Positions 6,278 to 15,524 of a stretch of DNA of 64,000 nt are shown here, in pieces (position 1 is the first letter of the stretch; each line of letters opens with the position of its first letter). The notes under the pieces are model-generated. The model was not told the DNA's origin. It made no database searches and was given only the letters and a program-made list of their open reading frames with translations. Made by a program: the position numbers and the translations under genes. Origin of the DNA: Desulfarculaceae bacterium (GTDB lineage: Bacteria > Desulfobacterota > Desulfarculia > Desulfarculales > Desulfarculaceae); contig JAIPEN010000008.1 in assembly GCA_021737145.1 (NCBI GenBank), positions 1-64,000 on the forward strand, in the 5' to 3' direction.

Positions 6278-9200
6278 CTACTCTTTCCCCAAGACCTCCC
6301 CTATGATGCGAGCGATCTCTCTGGGCATGAGCGGCTTCATGGCCAGACGGGTCACTCCTATTTCTTGTGATGAAACAGAGGAGAGGCGCTCGGAGAAGCC
6401 CGTGCACATGATGATGGGCAGGTCCGGTTTGATGGCCAGGACCTCTCTGGTCAGTTGAACACCAGTCATCTTGGGCATGGTGTAGTCGGTGATCAATAGG
6501 TTGAAATCGTCTGGCGCGGCTTTGAAGGCTTCCAAGGCTTCCTGGGCCGAGGTAAAACCCCGCACCTGGTAGCCAAGGCGGGACAGCGTCTTTTTACCGA
6601 TATCCACCAGGGGAGGCTCATCATCGACGAATAATATGCTCTCGCTTCCCCGAGGCAGCTCCCGAGGCAAATTTGGCTGTTTTTGCTCCGACTCGCCGTT
6701 GGCCAGGGGCAGGTAAACATGGAAGTTGCTCCCTTGGTCGGGCTCGCTATAGACCGTGATAGTCCCGCCATAATTTTTAACGATGCCATGGACCACCGAT
6801 AGCCCCATGCCCGTGCCCTTGCCCACCTCCTTGGTGGTGTAGAAGGGCTCGAAGATGCGTTCCAACACTTCCTTATCCATGCCCACCCCGGTGTCGCTGA
6901 CCCTAAGCCGCTGATACCTGCCGGGGGCCAGGCCCACATATCCATTTGCGGTCAACTCGTCGATATCCACCACATCCAAATCCACGCTCAAGACCCCACC
7001 CGTTTTTTCCATGGCCTGGGCGGCGTTGGTGCACAGGTTCATGAGAATCTGGTGAATCTGCACTGGGTCGGCCATGACCTCGCCCGTACCGGCAGGGACG
7101 TTTTGCTTGATCTCGATGGTGCTGGGCAGGGTGGCCCGCAGCATTTTAAGAATTTCTTTTATAAGCGGCTCAAGGTCCAACGTGACCTGTTTATGCTCCG
7201 TCTGTCGGCTGAAAGAGAGTATCTGGTAGGTCAGGTCCTTGGCCCGGTTGGCGGCGGTGATAACCGTCTCGAGGTTTTGAGCCGCTTCGGAATCAGACGG
7301 CAATTCATCCAGGACCAGCTCACTGTAGCCCATGATGGCCGCCAGGATGTTATTGAAGTCGTGGGCTATGCCCCCGGCCAGGGTGCCGATGGCCTCCATT
7401 TTTTGGGTCTGGCGGAGCTGGGTTTCCAGTTTCTCCTTTTCCTGGCGTGCTTTTTTCATTTCAGTGATGACGTGGGCAATGGTGGCCGCGCCCACCACCT
7501 GGCCCGTGTCATCCCTAACCGGCGAAACCGATAGCGACACATCCACCAGGCCGCCGTCCTTGCGCCGCCGCACGGTCTCGTGGATTCTGAATGCCTCCCC
7601 CCGGCCTACGGCGGTGAGCACCTGCTCCAGCTCGCCGTGCTTGTCCTCGGGCACGATCAGGGAAATATGCTGGCCGATGGCCTCCTCGGCGCCGTAGCCG
7701 TATATGCGCTCGGCGGCATCGTTCCAGGAGGTGATGATACCTTGTATATCCTTGCCGGTGATGGCGTCTTGAGAGGATTCCACAATGGTCGCCAGGCGGT
7801 TGACAGCTTCCTGGGCGGCTTTGTATTCGGTGATATCCTCGCCCGAACTCAGGGTGCCGGTGATGTTGCCGTTGCTGTCGGTAAGCGCGGTGTTGAACCA
7901 ACGGACCTGCTTCTGTTGTCCATTGTTGATGATAATTGGGCATTCCTCATGGGTATGAGGCTTGGCAAGGCCGGCGATTATGTTGCGGTGTATGGTCTTT
8001 ATTTCGGGGCGTAAATCCTCGGGTATGAAGTTGTCGATCCAGTTCTGGCCCAGAAGGTCTTCAGTGAAGCAACCTATAATCTCGCAGCCCTTGCGGTTGA
8101 TCATTTCGATGCGGCCCTGCTTGTCCAAGGCCAAGAGAATCACCCCGGCGGTGTCCAGGTACTTCTGTGAAAGATCCCGTTCACGAATAAGGTCTTGTTG
8201 ATAATTTACGCGGGCGGTTATGTCATAAATATGGCTCAGGACATATTCAACTCCGCCTTGGTCATTACGAATTGCCGTGTTGCTGGCCACGCACCAAACA
8301 ATATTGCCGTTTTTGTGGATAAATCGTTTTTCGGTGCGATTTGTGTCATTGTTTTCTTCAAAAATTTCACGCCAACGCTCGCGGCCTGACTGCCTGTCAT
8401 CGGGGTGGGTGAACTGGTTGAATGATTTGCCCAGCAGTTCATCCTCCGAATAGCCAAAAATCTCGCAGACCCTTTTGTTGACGCGGATAAATTGCCTTTC
8501 CGCATCTATCAGAGCCATCCCTTCTGGCGCGCTTTCAAAGGCGGTGCGGAATCTATTTTCGCTTTCGAGCAGTGCCTGCTCATCGGCAATCTTTTGGGAA
8601 ACGTCGCGGATAATTCCGATGAAGCCGATCAACTCACCATCGTCGCTGTGGATATAGTGGACGCTGGTCTCTCCAGGGAAGATCTCGCCACTGTTCTTTT
8701 GGTAGTCGGCCACAATCTGGAAGCCTTGGTCCCCGCCATGCGCCCTGATCTCCTGGCCCATGCGGGAAAATTCGTCCAGGCTGGCATATATCGTGGAGGT
8801 TTCCTTACCTTTGATATCCTCAAGGGCATAACCGAACAATGCGGAAAAGGTAGGGTTGCAATCGATGATTTTTCGGTTGGAGTCGGCCACCAAGATGGCA
8901 TCGCGGATGCTGCTGTATAGGGAGCGGTATTTCTTTTCGCTTTCGACCAGGGCCAATTCCGCTTGTTTGCGCTCATCTATGTCTTGAACTGTTCCAGATA
9001 GGCTGAAGACCTCACCGGCTTCATTTCGATGAGCCTTTCCTATGGTCTCGGCCCAAATAGTGCTCCCGTCGCGGCGGATGATACGCGACCCTGCGCGAAA
9101 GGGCCGTCCCTTCTCAATAGCGTTGCGCACCGCCTGGTCGAGACGTTCCCAGTCCTCGGGATGAATAAACTCCTGGTGCTCCTGCCAAGGGGGTTCGCCC

Positions 9201-9487
9201 CGGGCGGGGTCGCGGTCGAAAATGTGAAACATTTCTTGCGACCAGGTGGGCTTGTCCTGGGCTACGTCATATTGCCAGCTCCCGATCTTGGCTATGGCCT
9301 GGGCCTCGACCAGGGCCGCCTCGCTTTCCCTTAGTTTTCGCTCCAACTCCCTAGGCCGCAGCACGATGGGATGTTCCTGGGCCAGCACCGCATCCACCTC
9401 GCCACGGCGAATGGCGTCGAGCATCTGCTCGGCTTCGGCCAGGCGCTGCCCAAGTTCTTCGTAGGTCGGCTTTTTGTTCCGAGGCAT
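6278..9487 (-). CDS. PAS-rich hybrid histidine kinase with receiver domain (Kai operon)
   Basis: The 1069-residue protein has no membrane segment. It has a short N-terminal coiled coil, then about five PAS/PAC domains (roughly 55-170, 180-300, 305-425, 430-555, 560-685), a HisKA domain with phospho-accepting H709 in GGIAHDFNN, a HATPase with N and G boxes (DTGVGMD, GTGMGLS), and a C-terminal receiver domain with D1001 in LLITDYTMPKMTG. The order predicts a cytoplasmic sensor that passes phosphate from H709 to its own receiver. Its start codon directly abuts the kaiB stop codon, so it is the third gene of a kaiC-kaiB-kinase operon, where it could play the output role that SasA has in cyanobacteria. 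Several PAS domains could bind heme, flavin or small ligands; none is identified. Confidence 0.9.
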   Translation of the reverse strand: MPRNKKPTYEELGQRLAEAEQMLDAIRRGEVDAVLAQEHPIVLRPRELERKLRESEAALVEAQAIAKIGSWQYDVAQDKPTWSQEMFHIFDRDPARGEPPWQEHQEFIHPEDWERLDQAVRNAIEKGRPFRAGSRIIRRDGSTIWAETIGKAHRNEAGEVFSLSGTVQDIDERKQAELALVESEKKYRSLYSSIRDAILVADSNRKIIDCNPTFSALFGYALEDIKGKETSTIYASLDEFSRMGQEIRAHGGDQGFQIVADYQKNSGEIFPGETSVHYIHSDDGELIGFIGIIRDVSQKIADEQALLESENRFRTAFESAPEGMALIDAERQFIRVNKRVCEIFGYSEDELLGKSFNQFTHPDDRQSGRERWREIFEENNDTNRTEKRFIHKNGNIVWCVASNTAIRNDQGGVEYVLSHIYDITARVNYQQDLIRERDLSQKYLDTAGVILLALDKQGRIEMINRKGCEIIGCFTEDLLGQNWIDNFIPEDLRPEIKTIHRNIIAGLAKPHTHEECPIIINNGQQKQVRWFNTALTDSNGNITGTLSSGEDITEYKAAQEAVNRLATIVESSQDAITGKDIQGIITSWNDAAERIYGYGAEEAIGQHISLIVPEDKHGELEQVLTAVGRGEAFRIHETVRRRKDGGLVDVSLSVSPVRDDTGQVVGAATIAHVITEMKKARQEKEKLETQLRQTQKMEAIGTLAGGIAHDFNNILAAIMGYSELVLDELPSDSEAAQNLETVITAANRAKDLTYQILSFSRQTEHKQVTLDLEPLIKEILKMLRATLPSTIEIKQNVPAGTGEVMADPVQIHQILMNLCTNAAQAMEKTGGVLSVDLDVVDIDELTANGYVGLAPGRYQRLRVSDTGVGMDKEVLERIFEPFYTTKEVGKGTGMGLSVVHGIVKNYGGTITVYSEPDQGSNFHVYLPLANGESEQKQPNLPRELPRGSESILFVDDEPPLVDIGKKTLSRLGYQVRGFTSAQEALEAFKAAPDDFNLLITDYTMPKMTGVQLTREVLAIKPDLPIIMCTGFSERLSSVSSQEIGVTRLAMKPLMPREIARIIGEVLGKE

Positions 9488-9784
9488 CTAGTCGGCTTCA
9501 ATTTGGTGGATCACGCTGTCCACGTCCTGCAGATTGCCCACCACCCTGGCCTCCCTGCCGGGCAGCCCGATCAACAAAGTGGGCGTGAGGAATATCTTGT
9601 TGTCCAGGGCGGTGCGGTGGTCCTCATATACGTCGACCACCTCCACCAAGGAGGGATCGATGGCGCTTTGTTTGACGATGCGCTCCAGGTTCTTCCTGGC
9701 CAGGGTCGAGTTGGACTCTTTGCCGGCCAAGAACAGCCTCAGGAACTGCAGTTGGCTTTGGCCAGGCTTGGTTTTTTTGGCCAT
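9488..9784 (-). CDS. kaiB: KaiB-like circadian clock family protein
   Basis: The 98-residue protein shows the KaiB pattern: LQFLRLFLAGKESNSTLARKNLERI, then VEVVDVYEDHRTALDNKI and FLTPTLLI. KaiB is a thioredoxin-like protein that switches fold and binds phosphorylated KaiC. I chose the ATG that overlaps the kaiC stop codon (ATGA) rather than a longer frame running back through kaiC, because the family begins here. It is followed without gap by the hybrid kinase gene. No kaiA-like gene is visible. Family membership is clear; participation in a timing mechanism is inferred. Confidence 0.9.
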   Translation of the reverse strand: MAKKTKPGQSQLQFLRLFLAGKESNSTLARKNLERIVKQSAIDPSLVEVVDVYEDHRTALDNKIFLTPTLLIGLPGREARVVGNLQDVDSVIHQIEAD

Positions 9785-11544
9785 CACGCACCGCCCTTCT
9801 TGCCCTTGCGGGTGGGCTTTTTGGCATTGGGTGGGTCGGCCCTGAGGCCCTGGCGTATCTCTCCCCGCTGTTGCCGCCCCTGATGCCATAGATCAAGCTC
9901 CAGGCGGGCCGCTTCAAGTTCAGCCTCGGCCAAGGCCAGCTCGCTGTCCTCCATATTGTGCTGAGTCTGGATGGCGGCCTGCTTTAAATTCACCGCCCGC
10001 TCCATTTGTCTTACCGCGGCCTCGCGAAGGCTAAGCTCAGCAGCCTCTCGCGCTTCCTGTTCCTGGCGGGCAGTGCCGGTCTTGACCCCACCCGTGCCCT
10101 TGTATAGGTCCAGGAACTCGACTCCCTGATCGCTCATGAGGTACTCGCGGTACTGGTTGGAGTGGGCCATGCCACGGGACTTGAGCACCAGCAGCATGCG
10201 GTTCATCTCGCCGCCGGATTCCATGTAACGCAGGAAAACCAGGGAGTCCAAGAGAGTTGAGATGCCCATGCCCGAAATCTGGTCGATGTTGGAAATCCCG
10301 TCGATCTGGTTCAGCAGCATGGCGGTGACCCCATGCGATTTCAGATGGGCGATCAGACGGGCCGCGAAGTTGAACCCCGCCATGGGACCGCCCAACCGCA
10401 AAAAGGCGCTGATGGCGTCCACGATGACATGATCTGGACGGAAGCTTTCCATCTGTTCCGCGATGTGAATGAGATGTTCCTCGGATCCCAGGGACTCGGG
10501 CATCGCGGTGTGGAACCTCAAGTTGCCCTTTTTGACCATGGGCTCCAGGTCCAAACCGGTGCTACGCATCTCGGCGATGACAGCCTGGCTAGCCTCCTCG
10601 AAGCCCACGTAAAGCACCTTTTCGCCCCGGCGGCAGGCGGCACCGGCGAAGACGCAAGCTAAGGTGGTCTTGCCGGTGCCGGTCTCGCCGGTCAAGAGCA
10701 CCGAGGAACCCCGTCGGTACCCGCCGCCCAGAATCTGGTCCAGCACCGGGTGACCGCTGGAAACCGTCTCGGTGAGCGGCCCCCGGTCAAGCTTGGTGTC
10801 GCTCAGGGCCATGAGCTTGATGCCGCCGGGGGCGATTATGAAGGGATACTCGTTGCGGCCCGTGTCCGAGCCGCGATACTTGATCACCCGCAAACGCCGG
10901 GTGGTCAATTCCCGTGCAACCCTTTGGTCCAAATAGATCAGGCAATCGCTCATGAACTCGATCTGGCCCAGGTTGGTTTGGCCCTCCGGCTGCGCCGTGG
11001 CTCGCGCGGTGATCAGGGAGGTGAAGTTGTTCTCCTCCAGCCAGACATGCAGCTCTTGCAAGGCCTGGATCTGCTGCTCGGGGTCGCTGAAAGATCGGAG
11101 CAGAACCTCCACCGCGTCCAGGACGACCAGTCCGGCCTTTTTCTCCCGGCTCAGGCCCTTGACGATGGCCAGCATTCCGCCCAGATCAAACTCGCCGCTC
11201 TTCCGAGACCCCAAAGCGGGCCGCCCGTCCACGAACACCAGGCTTCCCTGCTTTTCCAACGCGGGTAAGTCGAAACCCAGGGACGCAGCGTCCCGGGTGG
11301 TGGCCTGATGGCTCATCTCAAAAGAGAGATAAAGGCATGCGTCGCCCCGCTGGGCGCAGTTGGCCGCGATGTTGGTGCAAAGGGAGGTCTTGCCGCCCCC
11401 CGGCCCGCCCACCAGGGCGGTGGTCCGGCCTCGTGGCAGGCCGCCCCGCAGCACCACGTCCAATCCGGCGATGCCGGTGGGAAGCTTCTTCACGGCTTTG
11501 ATTTTAGGCCCGGGATTGCTGCTGGTCTTCTTCTTGGCGGCCAT
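9784..11544 (-). CDS. kaiC: KaiC-like double RecA ATPase
   Basis: The 586-residue protein has two RecA-like domains (CI about 20-250, CII about 260-490) and a ~85-residue C-terminal coiled coil rich in Ala, Glu and Arg. Walker A motifs are GGPGGGKT (K52) and GETGTGKT (K292). In CII the catalytic glutamate pair is intact (GFEEASQ near 317), and the autophosphorylation residues correspond to S429 and T430 in GISTLLDS, aligning with S431/T432 of Synechococcus KaiC. In CI the second glutamate of the pair is Met (SFEMSHQ, E76-M77). KaiC hydrolyses ATP and autophosphorylates; here it heads an operon with kaiB and a hybrid kinase. The divergent upstream 530 bp should hold the promoter. Confidence 0.92.
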   Translation of the reverse strand: MAAKKKTSSNPGPKIKAVKKLPTGIAGLDVVLRGGLPRGRTTALVGGPGGGKTSLCTNIAANCAQRGDACLYLSFEMSHQATTRDAASLGFDLPALEKQGSLVFVDGRPALGSRKSGEFDLGGMLAIVKGLSREKKAGLVVLDAVEVLLRSFSDPEQQIQALQELHVWLEENNFTSLITARATAQPEGQTNLGQIEFMSDCLIYLDQRVARELTTRRLRVIKYRGSDTGRNEYPFIIAPGGIKLMALSDTKLDRGPLTETVSSGHPVLDQILGGGYRRGSSVLLTGETGTGKTTLACVFAGAACRRGEKVLYVGFEEASQAVIAEMRSTGLDLEPMVKKGNLRFHTAMPESLGSEEHLIHIAEQMESFRPDHVIVDAISAFLRLGGPMAGFNFAARLIAHLKSHGVTAMLLNQIDGISNIDQISGMGISTLLDSLVFLRYMESGGEMNRMLLVLKSRGMAHSNQYREYLMSDQGVEFLDLYKGTGGVKTGTARQEQEAREAAELSLREAAVRQMERAVNLKQAAIQTQHNMEDSELALAEAELEAARLELDLWHQGRQQRGEIRQGLRADPPNAKKPTRKGKKGGA

Positions 11545-12076
11545 GGGACACTACCTTTCAGGTGATGCCGGATGATGGGCTGCGGGTTGGCAATCATCAC
11601 AGACGACGCTTGGGTGAGCACTGCTGCCCATCACGAAAATATCGGCCTGAATTTTGCCGGGAGGAATGTAAAGGAGGCGCTTGCGGTGATCAGAGATGTT
11701 TATCCCAACATAGAATCCGGTATCCCCGAACCATGTTGGTTTGTCGATACGCTCCGTTACTGGCAATTGGCAAGGGCAGGCCATAACCTCTGTCAATTCA
11801 GTTTAACATACTTAGATTATACCAGGGAAAGGGGGGTAAATATTTATTATCATTTGTACTTCGAGTTATATATACAGCCCATTGATTTCGTTCGGATAAA
11901 CCATAGTAAAGATGAGGGTGTTTTGGGAGCTTTTCATGGTTGGACCAAAAAACGCAACGTGCTCCGTTCGCCAGTGTGCCGGTCTAGGCCTCTGCATGGA
12001 AATCAGGGTGATATGAAAAAACGAGAGCATCGCATAATATAAGATTAATATGCCAAATCACCAGCAGGAGCCCATT
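11545..12076. other. Intergenic region between kaiC and flavin reductase
   Basis: I see no convincing gene. The part from about 11790 to 12050 is notably AT-rich for this chromosome, with TATATATA-like and TATAAG stretches, and should contain the divergent promoters of the kai operon and of the flavin reductase gene. A 156-codon open frame on the plus strand (11572-12042) has no family resemblance and an unlikely composition. Confidence 0.4.
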
Positions 12077-12652
12077 ATGAAAAAATCTTTAGGCCCCAAG
12101 ACACTCTTATGTCCAACTCCAGTAGTCCTGGTCGGCACTTATGACCAAGAAGGTAAGGCAAACATGATGACCGCCGCCTGGGCCGGCATCTGCTGCTCCA
12201 AGCCGGTATGTGTAAACGTCAGCCTACGTGCGGCCACCTACAGCCACAGGCAAATAGTCAATAATCAGGCGTTTACGCTCAATGTGCCCCGCGCCGCCCA
12301 GGCCAAGGAGGTTGATTTCGTGGGAATGGCCAGCGGCCGGGACCGGGACAAGTTCGCCGAATTGGGCTGGACCGCCATCAAAAGCGAACTGGTCAACGCT
12401 CCTATTGTGGCTGAGGTCCCGCTTAGCCTTGAATGCAAGGTAGTGGCGACCAACGAGTTGGGCCTGCACACCCAGTTCGTGGGCCAGGTGCTTGATGTGA
12501 AGCTTGACGAGTCCTGTCTGGACCAAGAGGGCAGAATTGATCCAGCCGAGTTTGATCCGATGGGATTCATACCCGAGAGTCGGCATTACGTAGGTCTGAG
12601 TCGAATTTTAGGCTCCGCCTTCGAAATGGGGAAGGAACTTCTTGGGAAGTAG
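12077..12652 (+). CDS. Flavin reductase / flavoredoxin family protein
   Basis: The 191-residue protein matches the FMN-binding split-barrel flavin reductase family: the N-terminal PTPVVLVGTYDQEGKANMMTAAWAG and the central SLRAATYSHRQI are typical, as is the C-terminal HYVGLSRILG. Flavoredoxins in sulfate reducers carry one FMN and take part in electron transfer, for example to thiosulfate reduction. I chose ATG 12077 because AGGAG lies 6 nt upstream and because the family begins there; a start 27 bp earlier lacks such a site. It stands alone between the kai operon and a catabolic cluster. Confidence 0.85.
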   Translation: MKKSLGPKTLLCPTPVVLVGTYDQEGKANMMTAAWAGICCSKPVCVNVSLRAATYSHRQIVNNQAFTLNVPRAAQAKEVDFVGMASGRDRDKFAELGWTAIKSELVNAPIVAEVPLSLECKVVATNELGLHTQFVGQVLDVKLDESCLDQEGRIDPAEFDPMGFIPESRHYVGLSRILGSAFEMGKELLGK

Positions 12653-13182
12653 GCGTGTTGTCAGCAAGGACGTTGTTCACAATTTTCCAGTCTTGAGATT
12701 GGCGGTTGCTAATTAAGGGCGGTGTGGGGCCTGCTCCGCCGGGGGACCAGCTCCGGCTCTTACCCAGACCGGAGGGGGCCCAAAGCTTCGTGCCGAGCCA
12801 GTTTCTTATTTGGCCCTCTGCGCCACGGTCCCCAGCGTAGGCCCTTTCAACCCGAGCCCACCTTTCGTCGAAATTATTTGGCCATAATTGAGCGCATGAG
12901 ATCACGTCGATGACCGTCCGGGAGCGGGGCAGGCTGCCCGATCCGTCGGTTATGGGAAGGTCTGGCCCTAAACTGTGTCTCCTTTGAAGGCAATGCCTTC
13001 AAGCATCATTCTCCTTCTTCCCCACCTAGGACAAACCCCACCACAGGCGTGGGCACTCGCCAAATAATTTAGGATCAGTTTGAAATAATTGACATTTTCC
13101 GGAGTGACCACCGGATTATAGGTCCGCTTGAATCTTCAGGAGCCGAGTTCGGATGGACTTTCCACGGGGGGGCGTTTTTGGG
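12653..13182. other. Intergenic region, no gene seen
   Basis: No supported coding sequence or RNA gene is visible in this GC-rich stretch of ~530 bp. Open frames on either strand lack ribosome binding sites and family resemblance. Confidence 0.4.
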
Positions 13183-13210
13183 TTGACAGCAAATCTCGCG
13201 TAAGTTTAAT
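13183..13210 (+). promoter_or_regulatory. Sigma70-type promoter of GntR gene
   Basis: TTGACA (13183-13188) and TTTAAT (13205-13210) are separated by 16 bp. Directly downstream lies TAGACAATAGACAA, a repeated AGACAA half-site that could be the operator of the GntR regulator encoded 30 bp further on. Confidence 0.6.
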
Positions 13211-13241
13211 GTAGACAATAGACAAAACATGAGAGGAAAGC

Positions 13242-13928
13242 ATGCAAGTTGTCGGGGTGACGGAAAGTGCAGTTCAGTATTTACGCGAGAAAATTATCAC
13301 TGGTGAATTGAAACCGGGCCAAAGGCTCAATGAGGTCGAGCTTTCGGAAGAATTGGGAATCAGCCGGCCACCTTTGCGCGAGGCCCTTCGCACCTTGACC
13401 AAAGACTACCTGGTGCAGGGCATACCCCGACGCGGAACCTTCGTGACGCCCTTATCCATAGAAGATCTCAAGGATATATATTCCGCGCGCACCATGGTGG
13501 AGACCCATTCCATCCAGGTCATTGGCGAAAACCGCATCCGGCAGGTCGATTCCTTGCGGGATTCGGTGAAAAACTCCCAGGAGCTATTGACCACCTCGCC
13601 ACAAGACGCGGGCGGCTGGCTCAAGTATTGGAAAGCGTTTTCCGACTTCCACTACAAGCTGGTTGAAATGGCCCAAAATATGTTCCTTTACCGCTTTTAC
13701 AAAGTTATCGGCTACAACCTGGCCCGGTATCAGGTCCTGTATCTGCGCTTGCCCGGCTCCAACAGCGAATCGGTGCACACCCACCTGGACATAGTGAATT
13801 TGTTGGAAAAGGGCAGCTGCGAGCAAGCCAAGGCGATCCTGGTGATGCACCTGGACCGCACCTACCAGGCTTTAGAGGAGAGCATCAAAAACCTGGACGA
13901 GCTTCAGGGCCAGACCACCCCGGCCTGA
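13242..13928 (+). CDS. GntR family regulator, FCD (FadR) subfamily
   Basis: The 228-residue protein has an N-terminal winged helix (about 10-75; IITGELKPGQRLNEVELSEELGI is split by the turn, and the recognition segment SRPPLREALRTL follows) and a C-terminal all-helical FCD ligand-binding domain. FCD domains bind organic acids, often through a metal held by Asp and His residues; DFHYKLVE and the paired HTHLDI/MHLDRT histidines fit that. It is encoded just upstream of, and in the same direction as, the UxaA/AcnX/TRAP genes, so it most likely controls them in response to their substrate. An AGAGGAAAG ribosome binding site precedes the ATG. Confidence 0.9.
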   Translation: MQVVGVTESAVQYLREKIITGELKPGQRLNEVELSEELGISRPPLREALRTLTKDYLVQGIPRRGTFVTPLSIEDLKDIYSARTMVETHSIQVIGENRIRQVDSLRDSVKNSQELLTTSPQDAGGWLKYWKAFSDFHYKLVEMAQNMFLYRFYKVIGYNLARYQVLYLRLPGSNSESVHTHLDIVNLLEKGSCEQAKAILVMHLDRTYQALEESIKNLDELQGQTTPA

Positions 13929-14002
13929 CCCCGGCCGCCCGGAAAGTCGGCCCCGGCACTGATCCGCCGGTATGGCATTTATAGTAAGTGAGGCAAAACC
14001 TT

Positions 14003-15163
14003 ATGGAATTCTACGGATACCCCCGACCAGACGGAAAAGTGGGCACCCGCAACTACGTGGCCCTGGTTCCCTCCACCGGCTGCGTCAACAACCTTTGTTC
14101 CGACCTGGAGCACCTGGTGCGCGGCACCAAGGCCCTGCGCCATGACCAGGGCTGCCTGCACCCCCCCCGCGACACCGAAACCGTCACCCAGACCCTAATC
14201 AACCTGGGCCTCAACCCCAACGTGGGCGGCGCCCTGGTGGTGGCCCTGGGTTGCGAGATGGTCAAGGCCGAAGAGATCTACGAGGGTATCAAGGCCAGCG
14301 GCAAGCCGGTGGAGATGGTGGTCATGCACGAGATCGGCGGCATGATCAACACCATGTCCACGGCCATGCACATGCTGGTGGACCTGGTCTCCTCGGTCAG
14401 TCACGCGCGCCGTGAAAAAGCGGACATCAGTAAGTTGGTCATGGGCACCAAGTGCGGCTCGTCCGACACTTCTTCGGGCCTGTCGGCCAACCTGGTAACC
14501 GGCGAGGTCTGCCGGATGCTCACCGAGCAGGGCGGACGCTTCATCCAAGGCGAGATCTGCGACATCATGGGCGGCGAATACGCCCTCAAGAAACTGGCGG
14601 TCAATCCCGAGGAAGGCGAAAAGATCGTGGATTACGTCCGCGACCTGTACATGCGGGGCCTGGCCATGGGCGCCGACACCCGGGGCTGCCAGATGACCGC
14701 GGGCAACGTGGCCGGCGGCCTCACCACCCTGGTGGAAAAGGCCCTGGGGGCCAACGCCAAGGGCGGCCAAGTGCCCATCCAGGGAGCCCTGGGCTACGGC
14801 CAACTGGTGCCCGACGCGCCCGGCCGCTACATCATGGACTTCCCGGGCCACGGCTTCGAGAACCTCACCGCCTCGGCCGCCGGCGGAGCCACCGTGCACC
14901 TGTTCACCACCGGGCGCGGGGCCGACACCGGCCATCCCATCATGCCCACCGTGAAGATCTGCGGCAACGCCAAGACCAACAAGACCATGGCCGAGCACAT
15001 CGACGTGGACGTGTCCGCGGTGATCGACGAGACCGAGACCCCGGACCAGGCCGGCGAGCGGGTGCTGGAGTACATGCTGGGGATCGCGAGTGGCCGTCTG
15101 ACCAAGTGCGAGATCCTGGGCACTGAGAGCATGGAAATACTGATTCGCGGCCCAGTCATCTAA
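14003..15163 (+). CDS. UxaA family hydro-lyase, large (C-terminal-type) subunit
   Basis: The 386-residue protein matches the catalytic part of the UxaA family (altronate dehydratase, galactarate dehydratase and D-threo-altronate-like lyases): the opening MEFYGYPRPDGKVGTRNYV, VALGCEMV, MGTKCGSSDTSSG and the GHPIMPTVKICGN segment are characteristic. These enzymes dehydrate sugar acids using a metal (Fe or Mn) site. I prefer ATG 14003 because GTGAGG lies 9 nt before it; a GTG start 15 nt earlier is possible. The small SAF-domain subunit is encoded 18 bp downstream. The substrate is unknown. Confidence 0.9.
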   Translation: MEFYGYPRPDGKVGTRNYVALVPSTGCVNNLCSDLEHLVRGTKALRHDQGCLHPPRDTETVTQTLINLGLNPNVGGALVVALGCEMVKAEEIYEGIKASGKPVEMVVMHEIGGMINTMSTAMHMLVDLVSSVSHARREKADISKLVMGTKCGSSDTSSGLSANLVTGEVCRMLTEQGGRFIQGEICDIMGGEYALKKLAVNPEEGEKIVDYVRDLYMRGLAMGADTRGCQMTAGNVAGGLTTLVEKALGANAKGGQVPIQGALGYGQLVPDAPGRYIMDFPGHGFENLTASAAGGATVHLFTTGRGADTGHPIMPTVKICGNAKTNKTMAEHIDVDVSAVIDETETPDQAGERVLEYMLGIASGRLTKCEILGTESMEILIRGPVI

Positions 15164-15181
15164 AGGGCGGGAGAGAGAGCA

Positions 15182-15499
15182 ATGGCAAAAAGCGCCAAGC
15201 AGATAAACCCAAAGGACAACGTGGCCACCCTGTTGGCCGACTGCGCCTCCGGCGAGGAGGTCACCGTGAACATGGACGGCAAGGTGAGCAACTACGCCTG
15301 CCTGGAAGACACCTCCTACGGCCACAAGATCGCCCTTGTGGAGATCGCCAAGGGCGAGCCCATCGTCAAGTACGGCGAGACCATCGGCAGCGCCACCAAG
15401 GACATCAAGGTTGGCGAGTGGGTGCACATCCACAACGTGCGCGACGACTATCTCTGCCTGGACAAGTACGGCAAGCCCTTGCCCGGCCAGAGCCTCTAG
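15182..15499 (+). CDS. UxaA family hydro-lyase, small SAF-domain subunit
   Basis: This 105-residue protein corresponds to the SAF domain that is the N-terminal part of full-length altronate dehydratase: INPKDNVATLL at the start and HKIALVEIAKGEPIVKYGE with VGEWVHIHNV in the middle, the last probably contributing histidines to the active site. In this organism the enzyme is split into two polypeptides encoded in the order large-small. The gene has a GGGAGAGAG ribosome binding site and lies between the large subunit and the AcnX genes. Confidence 0.9.
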   Translation: MAKSAKQINPKDNVATLLADCASGEEVTVNMDGKVSNYACLEDTSYGHKIALVEIAKGEPIVKYGETIGSATKDIKVGEWVHIHNVRDDYLCLDKYGKPLPGQSL

Positions 15500-15524
15500 A
15501 AAGACCAAAGGTAAAGACCGGACC

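Noticed and set aside
11572-12042. Plus-strand gene of 156 codons between kaiC and the flavin reductase
   Set aside because: It has no recognisable family, no ribosome binding site, and spans the AT-rich region expected to hold promoters.
13988-14002. GTG start five codons upstream for the UxaA large subunit
   Set aside because: The GTGAGG sequence is better explained as the ribosome binding site for the ATG at 14003.
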